Origin: an uncultured Mycoplasmatota bacterium
Lineage (GTDB): Bacteria; Bacillota_I; Bacilli_A; RF39; UBA660
Assembly (NCBI GenBank): GCA_900549325.1
Contig: UROI01000018.1
Location: 1-26,129, forward strand
Reading direction: 5' to 3'
Length of the DNA stretch: 26,129 bases
Position numbers and translations under genes: made by a program. This document shows positions 20,686-26,129 of the stretch, one piece after another; positions within the stretch are counted from its first letter, which is position 1, and every line of letters begins with the position of its first letter. The notes beneath the pieces are model-generated. The model had not been told where the DNA came from, did no database searches, and was given only the letters and a program-made list of their open reading frames with translations.

Positions 20686-21948
20686 ATGTTTAAGAATCTA
20701 AAATTAATCTTTAGTCCTAAAAATAAAGATATTAGGAAAAGAATTGGTTTTACCTTATTTGGACTACTAATATTCGCTGTTGGAACAACAATTCCTGTTC
20801 CAGGTACTGAGGGTGCAATATCTAATTTAGGATTATGGGAATTAATTAATGCTATTGGTGGAGGAGCACTTAAGAACTTTTCAATATTTGCTCTAGGTGT
20901 TATGCCTTATATTTCCGCTAGTATCATTACGGGAATATTACAAATGGATATTATTCCTTACTTCACTGAACTTAAAGATAGTGGAGAACAAGGAAGACAA
21001 AAGATAAATCAAATTAATAGATATATTGGTATCGTACTTGCCTTTTTACAAGGCTTTGCAATGGCATTTACCTTTGTAAAAGGTGCTGGTACAGTAGAAT
21101 ACTTAAAAATAGCTTTATTATTAACTGGTGGTACAGCATTCCTATTATGGCTTGGTGATCAAATAACTCAAAAAGGTATGGGGAATGGTATATCATTAAT
21201 CATTATGGCTGGTATTATATCTACAGTACCAAAGATGTTTATTGATACATTTAAAACATTAATATTAAATCATACTGGCTCATTAGCTATGGGAATAGTA
21301 GGATTTATAATCTTTGTACTTGTATATCTATTGATAGTAGTAGGAGTTATATTTGAGGAGTCTTCGGAAAGAAGAATACCAATACAATATTCTAATAGAA
21401 CAACTTCTGCTTATGGTCAAAAACAAAGTTATATTCCATTTAAATTAAATTCTGCTGGTGTAATGCCTGTAATCTTTGCATCAGTAATATTATCAATACC
21501 TACTTTTATTGGTGGTATCTTAGGTAGTGATTCTGGATTTACTAAGTTTGTAACTAATTATATAAATTATACTACTCCAACAGGATTTGTACTTTATATA
21601 ATATTAATATTTGTATTTGGTTATTTCTATACTAATATGCAAATTAATCCAAAAGAACTTGCTAAGAACTTAAATAAGAGTGGTGGATATATTCCTGGTA
21701 TTAGACCTGGAGTAGAAACTGAGAAGTATATTAAGAAAATACTTTATAGAATTACTTTCTTAGGTTCAACATTTATTGCTGCAATAGCAGGACTTCCAAT
21801 AGTATTCAGTAGTTTTATATCTACTGGACTTCCAGCATCAGTTAGTATTGGTGGTACTGGAGTACTTATTGTGGTAGGAGTTGCTATTGAAACTTGTAAA
21901 CAATTAGAAAGTAGTTTAATTAATAGAAATTATAAAGGAGCTAGATAA
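20686..21948 (+). CDS. secY: Protein translocase subunit SecY
   Basis: Channel subunit of the Sec translocon, in the cytoplasmic membrane. 420 residues with about ten membrane helices. Recognisable segments: RKRIGFTLFGLLIFAVGTTI and PVPGT in helix 1, the SIFALGVMPYISASIITGIL plug/helix-2 region, QKGMGNGISLIIMAGI, ESSERRIPIQYSNR in the fourth cytoplasmic loop, YIPFKLNSAGVMPVIFAS, and NPKELAKNLNKSGGYIPGIR and PG followed by ETEKYIKKILYRIT. The ATG follows the rplO stop directly with GAGGTG as ribosome-binding site, and the stop overlaps the adk start (TAATG). Confidence 0.98.
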   Translation: MFKNLKLIFSPKNKDIRKRIGFTLFGLLIFAVGTTIPVPGTEGAISNLGLWELINAIGGGALKNFSIFALGVMPYISASIITGILQMDIIPYFTELKDSGEQGRQKINQINRYIGIVLAFLQGFAMAFTFVKGAGTVEYLKIALLLTGGTAFLLWLGDQITQKGMGNGISLIIMAGIISTVPKMFIDTFKTLILNHTGSLAMGIVGFIIFVLVYLLIVVGVIFEESSERRIPIQYSNRTTSAYGQKQSYIPFKLNSAGVMPVIFASVILSIPTFIGGILGSDSGFTKFVTNYINYTTPTGFVLYIILIFVFGYFYTNMQINPKELAKNLNKSGGYIPGIRPGVETEKYIKKILYRITFLGSTFIAAIAGLPIVFSSFISTGLPASVSIGGTGVLIVVGVAIETCKQLESSLINRNYKGAR

Positions 21949-22601
21949 TGAAGAATATTATATTTATTGCCCCACCTGCTGCGGGTAAGGGAACAGTATC
22001 TGCGAGAATCTGTGAAAAATATAATATTCCTCATATATCCACTGGTGACCTTTTAAGAGATGAAATAAAGAACTCTACTAAGCTTGGTCTTGAAATAAAA
22101 GATGCTATGGCTAAGGGAGAATTTGTTTCAGATGAAGTAATAACTAAATTATTAAAAAAGAGATTATCAAATAAAGATTGTAAAAAAGGCTATATTTTAG
22201 ATGGTTATCCTAGAAATGTTAATCAGGCAGTTGTCTATGATAAATTACTTGAGGAACTAGAGTTTGATTTAGGTAAGGTAATATTCCTAGATATTGATAA
22301 AGATACTGCAATGAAAAGAGCATTATCTAGATTAGTATGTCCTAGATGTGAACTTTCTTATAACTTAGAAGATAAAGATTTATCTCCAGTTAGAGAGGGA
22401 ATATGTGATAACTGTGGTGGTCCTTTGAAATCAAGAAGTGATGATACGGAAGAGACTTTTAAACATAGATTTGATACTTATATGGAAGAGACTTTTCCAC
22501 TAGTGAACTATTATGAGAAGAAGAATAATTTAGTTAAAATTAATGTTAATGATAAAAGTTCAGATGAAGTTTTTGAAGAAGTAGAGAAGGTAATAAAATG
22601 A
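21948..22601 (+). CDS. adk: Adenylate kinase, zinc-lid type
   Basis: Interconverts ATP + AMP and 2 ADP. 217 residues. The AMP-binding and core segments are standard (HISTGDLLRDEI, GYILDGYPRNVNQA). The LID carries the Gram-positive zinc site: Cys131/Cys134 (CPRC) and Cys153/Cys156 (CDNC). Odd point: the P-loop, usually GxPGAGKGT, reads APPAAGKGT (8-16), so the first and the fourth positions are Ala instead of Gly; Lys14 is kept. The stop overlaps the map start by 4 nt (ATGA). Confidence 0.96.
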   Translation: MKNIIFIAPPAAGKGTVSARICEKYNIPHISTGDLLRDEIKNSTKLGLEIKDAMAKGEFVSDEVITKLLKKRLSNKDCKKGYILDGYPRNVNQAVVYDKLLEELEFDLGKVIFLDIDKDTAMKRALSRLVCPRCELSYNLEDKDLSPVREGICDNCGGPLKSRSDDTEETFKHRFDTYMEETFPLVNYYEKKNNLVKINVNDKSSDEVFEEVEKVIK

Positions 22602-23356
22602 TAACTATTAAAAGTGATTATGAATTATCCTTAATGAGAGTGGCAGGAAGAATTGTTTATGATACTCATCAGTATTTGAAACCTTATATTAAACCTGGTA
22701 TTACTACTGGTGAGTTAGATAAACTAGCTCATGATTATATCATAAGTAGAGATGCTACCCCATCATGTTTAGGATATGAAGGTTATCCTGCGAGTATATG
22801 TATTTCAGTTAATGAAGAAGTAGTACATGGTATACCGGGAAAGAGAAAACTTAAGAATGGTGATATTGTTACTTTAGATATATGTGCCTGCTACAAAGGA
22901 TATCATGGTGATTCTGCTTGGAGTTATAGAGTAGGAACTGTATCAAAAGAGAAAGAATATTTACTTACTCATACTGAGAAGGCTTTATATGAAGGATTAA
23001 GTAAAGTTAAAGATGGAGTTCATCTTGGAGATGTATCTAATGCTATTGAAGAATATGCTAAAAAGCATAAACTAGGAGTTGTTAAAGAACTAGTAGGTCA
23101 TGGTATTGGATCACACTTGCATGAGGATCCGGAAGTACCTAACTATGGAAAGGCAGGTACTGGAATAATTTTAAAAAAAGGAATGACTATTGCCGTAGAA
23201 CCTATGCTTAATTTAGGTACTGCTAAAGTATACTTACTTGATGATGATTGGACAATAGTTACAGGTGATAACAAACCATCAGCTCATTTTGAACATACAA
23301 TTATTGTTACTGACGATGGTTATGAAATACTAACAGGAGATGATAAATGTGAGTAG
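22598..23356 (+). CDS. map: Methionine aminopeptidase, type I
   Basis: Removes the initiator Met from nascent proteins. 252 residues with the pita-bread fold signatures. VNEEVVHGIPGKRKL is followed by the first metal ligands in TLDICACYKGYHGDSAWSY (two Asp), then GHGIGSHLHEDPEVPNYG (His), VEPML (Glu) and AHFEHTIIVTDDG (Glu). No N-terminal zinc-finger extension. Starts inside the adk stop (ATGA), and its end overlaps the infA start by 8 nt. The adk-map-infA-rpmJ order is the usual Firmicutes one. Confidence 0.97.
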   Translation: MITIKSDYELSLMRVAGRIVYDTHQYLKPYIKPGITTGELDKLAHDYIISRDATPSCLGYEGYPASICISVNEEVVHGIPGKRKLKNGDIVTLDICACYKGYHGDSAWSYRVGTVSKEKEYLLTHTEKALYEGLSKVKDGVHLGDVSNAIEEYAKKHKLGVVKELVGHGIGSHLHEDPEVPNYGKAGTGIILKKGMTIAVEPMLNLGTAKVYLLDDDWTIVTGDNKPSAHFEHTIIVTDDGYEILTGDDKCE

Positions 23357-23567
23357 AGAAGAGTTAATCGAAGTAGAAGGAAAAGTACTTGATAATTTAC
23401 CTCAAGGAAAATTCAAAGTTGAACTTGATGGAGGCCACATAGTAGTTGCCCATGTTTCTGGTAAAATGCGCATGAACAACATACGTATCTTACCAGGTGA
23501 TACTGTGGTTTTAGCTATGTCACCATACGATCTAACACAAGGGCGTATTGTATATAATAAGAAATAG
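23349..23567 (+). CDS. infA: Translation initiation factor IF-1
   Basis: 72 residues with an OB fold, the usual length, if it starts at GTG 23349 (MSREELIEVEGKVLDNLPQG). An upstream ATG at 23340 directly abuts the AGGAG (23335-23339), so it cannot be used with that site, whereas the GTG is 9 nt away. Diagnostic: GHIVVAHVSGKMRMNNIRIL and SPYDLTQGRIVYN. The GTG overlaps the map stop (GTGAGTAG), implying coupling. Confidence 0.95.
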   Translation: MSREELIEVEGKVLDNLPQGKFKVELDGGHIVVAHVSGKMRMNNIRILPGDTVVLAMSPYDLTQGRIVYNKK

Positions 23568-23579
23568 GAGGGATGAATA

Positions 23580-23693
23580 ATGAAAGTAAGAGCATCCGTA
23601 AAGAAAATATGCGACAAATGTAAAATTATTAAAAGAAAAGGTAAAGTAATGGTTATTTGTGAAAATCCAAAACACAAACAAAAACAAGGTTAA
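23580..23693 (+). CDS. rpmJ: Ribosomal protein bL36
   Basis: 37 residues, the family length: MKVRASVKKICDKCKIIKRK then GKVMVICENPKHKQKQG. The Cys11/Cys14 (CDKC), Cys27 and His32 set is the zinc ribbon of the C+ form. AGGAGG lies 7 nt before the ATG. It sits between infA and rpsM as in other Firmicutes; easily missed because of its size. Confidence 0.97.
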   Translation: MKVRASVKKICDKCKIIKRKGKVMVICENPKHKQKQG

Positions 23694-23711
23694 TAGGGAG
23701 GAAATAATAAT

Positions 23712-24077
23712 ATGGCAAGAATTAAAGGTGTAGATATACCTAACGATAAAAGAATTGAGATATCTCTTACATACATTTATGGTATTGGAAGACAATTATC
23801 TAAAACAATTCTTAATGATGCTAAAGTTGACTTAAATAAAAAGGCTAAGGATTTAACTGATGATGAACTTTCTAGAATCAGAAAAGAAGTAGATAAATAC
23901 TTAACCGAAGGTGATTTAAGAAGAGAAATTAACTTAAATATTAAAACTAAGATGGAAATTAATTCTTATCAAGGTACAAGACATAAAAAGAATTTACCAG
24001 TAAGAGGACAAAGAACTAATAGAAATGCTAGAACTCGTAAAGGTAAAGGAAAAGTTGTTGCTAATAAGAAAAAATAA
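23712..24077 (+). CDS. rpsM: Ribosomal protein uS13
   Basis: 121 residues: MARIKGVDIPNDKRIEISLT, YIYGIGRQLSKTIL, EGDLRREINLNIKTKMEI and the basic YQGTRHKKNLPVRGQRTNRN ending in KGKGKVVANKKK. Bridges the 30S head to the 50S subunit. GGGAGG before the start. Confidence 0.98.
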   Translation: MARIKGVDIPNDKRIEISLTYIYGIGRQLSKTILNDAKVDLNKKAKDLTDDELSRIRKEVDKYLTEGDLRREINLNIKTKMEINSYQGTRHKKNLPVRGQRTNRNARTRKGKGKVVANKKK

Positions 24078-24090
24078 TTAGGAGGAAAAT

Positions 24091-24477
24091 ATGGGAAAAT
24101 ATAATTCAAGAAAAAGAAAAACTAAAAAGAATATTCCTGCTGGTGTAGCTCATATTCATTCAACATTCAACAACACAATCGTAACTATTACTGACTTAGA
24201 AGGAAATGTTGTAAGCTGGGCTTCTTCTGGAAAACAAGGAGTAAAAGGTAGTAAGAAATCTACTCCATTTGCTGCTGGTATGTCTGCTGAAGCTGCTGGA
24301 AGAGATGCAGTAGCAGCTGGTATGAAGAAAGTAAAAGTTGAAGTTAAAGGTTTAGGCTCTGGTAGAGAAGCTGCAATTAGATCTTTACAAACTGCTGGAT
24401 TAGAAATAGAATCAATAACTGATGTAACACCAATTCCACATAATGGTTGTCGTCCACCAAAAAGAAGACGTGGATAA
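24091..24477 (+). CDS. rpsK: Ribosomal protein uS11
   Basis: 128 residues: AGVAHIHSTFNNTIVTITDL, SWASSGKQGVKGSKKSTPFA, GPGR-equivalent LGSGREAAIRSLQTAGLEI and the invariant DVTPIPHNGCRPPKRRRG end. Located at the 30S platform near the E site. AGGAGG before the ATG. Confidence 0.98.
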   Translation: MGKYNSRKRKTKKNIPAGVAHIHSTFNNTIVTITDLEGNVVSWASSGKQGVKGSKKSTPFAAGMSAEAAGRDAVAAGMKKVKVEVKGLGSGREAAIRSLQTAGLEIESITDVTPIPHNGCRPPKRRRG

Positions 24478-24497
24478 TAAGAAAGGAAGCGTGTCTA

Positions 24498-25460
24498 ATG
24501 TTAAAATTTGAAAAACCTGATTATAAGGTAAAAGAATATGTAAAAGATTCTTTCTATGGTAAATTTGAACTTGAACCACTAGAAAGAGGATTTGGAACAA
24601 CTTTAGGTAATGCACTTAGAAGAGTTATGTTATCATCACTTCCTGGTGATGCTATAACTTCAGTTAAAATAGATGGAGTAGCTCACGAATTTCAAAAAAT
24701 TGATGGAGTTATTGAAGATGTTACTGCTATTGTATTAAATTTAAAGGGAGTAGTAATTAAGAATCATTCTAAAGATACTGATAAAATATTAAGACTTAAA
24801 AAGGATACCCCAGGAGTAGTTACTGCTGGTGATATCGAAGCTGATGCTGATATAGAGATATTAAATCCTGATCATGTTATTGCTACACTTGTTGAAGGTG
24901 GAAAATTAAACATGGAAATGACTATTGGATCAGGAAGAGGCTATATAGTAGCAGAAGATAATAAGAAGATACTTGCTCAAAATAATAAGACTAAAGTAGG
25001 AGCAATTGCTATTGATAGTTTATATTCTCCTATTGAAAGAATTAACTATGAAGTAGAAAATGCTAGAGTAGGTCAAAATAATAATTATGATAAATTAATT
25101 CTTGAAGTATGGACTAATGGTTCAATTACTCCAGAAGAAGCTTTAGCACTAGCTGCTAGAATCTTAATTGAGCATTTTGAAGTATTAACTGAACTTAACT
25201 CAATTGCAGATGAAACAGGACTTATGATATCTAAGAGTGAAGACCCTGCTGTTAAGATATTAGAAACTTCTATTGATGATTTAGACTTCTCTGTAAGAGC
25301 ATATAATTGCTTAAAGAGAGCTAATATTCTTACTTTAAGAGATTTAGTTGATAAGACTGAAAATGAAATGATGAAGATTAGAAATCTTGGTAAGAAGTCA
25401 TTAAAAGAAGTAATGGATAAAGTTAAAGACATGGGTCTTACATTTAAGGATGAAAATTAA
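24498..25460 (+). CDS. rpoA: RNA polymerase subunit alpha
   Basis: 320 residues. N-terminal assembly domain (about 1-230) with FELEPLERGFGTTLGNALRR and VMLSSLPGDAITSVKIDG, and GRGYIVAEDNKK. The C-terminal UP-element/activator domain (about 255-320) has DDLDFSVRAYNCLKRANILT and LRDLV, then IRNLGKKSLKEVMDKV. The start is ATG 24498 after AAAGGAAG. An in-frame start at 24447 would lie inside rpsK and add 17 foreign residues. Position between rpsK and rplQ is conserved across bacteria. Confidence 0.98.
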   Translation: MLKFEKPDYKVKEYVKDSFYGKFELEPLERGFGTTLGNALRRVMLSSLPGDAITSVKIDGVAHEFQKIDGVIEDVTAIVLNLKGVVIKNHSKDTDKILRLKKDTPGVVTAGDIEADADIEILNPDHVIATLVEGGKLNMEMTIGSGRGYIVAEDNKKILAQNNKTKVGAIAIDSLYSPIERINYEVENARVGQNNNYDKLILEVWTNGSITPEEALALAARILIEHFEVLTELNSIADETGLMISKSEDPAVKILETSIDDLDFSVRAYNCLKRANILTLRDLVDKTENEMMKIRNLGKKSLKEVMDKVKDMGLTFKDEN

Positions 25461-25474
25461 TAGAGGAGGTAATT

Positions 25475-25816
25475 ATGGCATATAGAAAATTAGGTAGAGA
25501 TAATAAACATAGAAGAAGTATGTTAGCTACTTTAACTAAACAACTAATTGAAAATGAAAGAATAGTTACTACTGAAACTAGAGCTAAAGAAGTTAGAAAG
25601 AGTTTTGATAAAATGGTAACTTATGGTAAAAAAGGTACTTTAGTATCAAGAAGACTTGCCCTTGCATTTTTACATAATGATAAGAAAGCCGTTGATAAAG
25701 TATTTAATGATTTAGCAGTTAGATACAAAGATAGAAATGGTGGTTATACTAGAATTATTAAGATGACTGAAAGAAAAGGAGATTCTGCTCTAGAAGTTAT
25801 TTTAGAACTAGTTTAA
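25475..25816 (+). CDS. rplQ: Ribosomal protein bL17
   Basis: 113 residues: MAYRKLGRDNKHRRSMLATL, TKQLIENERIVTTETRAKEV and the C-terminal DRNGGYTRIIKMTERKGDSA. Last gene of the ribosomal operon. AGGAGG before the start and a terminator 6 nt after the stop. In many Firmicutes the next genes are ecfA1-ecfA2-ecfT; here a different, independently promoted gene follows. Confidence 0.98.
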   Translation: MAYRKLGRDNKHRRSMLATLTKQLIENERIVTTETRAKEVRKSFDKMVTYGKKGTLVSRRLALAFLHNDKKAVDKVFNDLAVRYKDRNGGYTRIIKMTERKGDSALEVILELV

Positions 25817-25821
25817 TATAT

Positions 25822-25859
25822 AGAGATATCTATTAATTTAGGTATCTCTTTTCTTTTTT
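25822..25859 (+). terminator. Terminator of the S10-spc-alpha operon
   Basis: AGAGATA/TATCTCT (25822-25828, 25843-25849) followed by TTTTCTTTTTT. The twin-hairpin element starts directly after the T tract. Confidence 0.85.
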
Positions 25860-25911
25860 CTCTTAAGCCAATGTCTTAAGAGGCACAATAGAGCCTAGGA
25901 TCTATGTTATG
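25860..25911 (+). repeat. Twin-hairpin intergenic element, copy e (one hairpin degenerate)
   Basis: Hairpin 1 (25860-25882): perfect CTCTTAAG/CTTAAGAG arms with AG-C-CAATG-T-CT between. Hairpin 2 (25884-25911): CACAATAGAG and CTATGTTATG arms around CCTAGGAT, with mismatches, so it is a weaker member. Here the CAC-type hairpin comes second, whereas in a, b and d it comes first. Confidence 0.6.
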
Positions 25912-25938
25912 AAAGTTTATTTATTTTTTAAATACTTA

Positions 25939-25967
25939 TTGCAAAATATAATTACTTATGATATCAT
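25939..25967 (+). promoter_or_regulatory. Promoter of the terminal gene, followed by a leader hairpin
   Basis: TTGCAA (25939-25944), 17-nt spacer, TATCAT (25962-25967) with an extended -10 TG at 25959-25960. The leader contains a perfect 9-bp stem ATAATTTAT/ATAAATTAT (25990-25998, 26010-26018) ending 6 nt before the AAGGAGG at 26025-26031. Confidence 0.7.
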
Positions 25968-26039
25968 TTTATACGTAAGGTAAATAGATATAATTTATGT
26001 ATAAAAACTATAAATTATGTAAGAAAGGAGGCCCTTCCA

Positions 26040-26129
26040 ATGAAAAAAGTAGCATTTAGAAACGTTAACTATAAGTTAATTAGGGGGGGGGCTTGATAGT
26101 CTATTAACCTATATAAATAAAGGCTTTAC
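26040..26129 (+). CDS. Start of an unidentified gene, interrupted by a G9 tract and cut by the window edge
   Basis: AAGGAGG lies 8 nt before the ATG, a very strong translation start, behind a good promoter. The peptide is MKKVAFRNVNYKLI, then the G tract; as written it stops at TGA 26094-26096 after 18 residues. With one G fewer, the frame reads RGGLDSLLTYINKGF and stays open to the window edge; with one G more it stops at TAA after YKLIRGGGLIVY. So one tract length gives an open frame. Either the gene is switched by slippage or the count is a sequencing or assembly error. Product unknown. The opening VAFRNVNYKL faintly recalls ABC-ATPase N-termini such as EcfA, which often follows rplQ, but this is too short to claim. 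Confidence 0.5.
26083..26091 (+). repeat. Nine-base G homopolymer in the coding start of the terminal gene
   Basis: G9 in very AT-rich DNA. I noticed no other G run this long in the window; the next longest I saw is GGGGG at 991-995. It lies 43 nt after the ATG, a typical place for a contingency tract. Confidence 0.9.

Noticed and set aside
1..26129. Mycoplasma code (TGA = Trp)
   Set aside because: ylbF ends in TGA exactly overlapping the rsmD start, and Trp is written TGG in all genes read.

Overview
The window is AT-rich, standard-code DNA (TGA ends ylbF; Trp is TGG) from a low-GC Gram-positive bacterium. The ylbF-rsmD and nfo-yqfT neighbourhoods are Bacillus-like. L16 has a Mollicutes-like N-terminal region, and the first gene resembles surface proteins I associate with uncultured gut Bacilli (RF39 and relatives). 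A PBP2-type transpeptidase and a VanY-type carboxypeptidase mean it builds peptidoglycan, so it is not a wall-less mycoplasma. The taxon assignment is inference.

Layout. 1-1184: 3' part of a surface protein whose last ~130 nt look like a diversity-generating-retroelement variable repeat. 1336-4431: smpB-ylbF-rsmD, a lone prepilin, nfo and a convergent yqfT-like gene. 4474-6637: PBP2. 6817-7630: rpmG-efp. 7602-8401: a tandemly duplicated module with no long ORF. Each copy has a plus-strand small RNA with its own promoter and terminator, facing a minus-strand gene for a 27- or 38-residue hydrophobic peptide. It looks like a type I toxin-antitoxin locus, with one intact and one decayed copy. 8537-11276: a Xer-type recombinase, thymidine kinase and D,D-carboxypeptidase. 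11496-25859: one S10-spc-alpha ribosomal operon behind a single strong promoter and a structured leader, from rpsJ to rplQ, including secY, adk, map, infA and rpoA; rpmD is absent. 25939-26129: a promoter, leader and start of a new gene interrupted after 14 codons by a G9 tract.

Threaded between these genes is a family of five intergenic elements (1192-1300, 6642-6743, 8416-8478, 11281-11370, 25860-25911). Each is a pair of adjacent stem-loops. Nearly every stem carries the same C/T mismatch in an AG-C...T-CT context while the stem sequences themselves covary. Four of the five lie next to a terminator or gene end. The fifth sits where the second toxin gene should have its promoter. I could not match it to any named element.

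The most interesting items are the twin-hairpin family, the duplicated peptide/small-RNA module with its long inverted repeat, the variable-repeat-like cassette and the G9 tract. All similarity statements come from reading the sequence by eye; no searches or folding programs were run.
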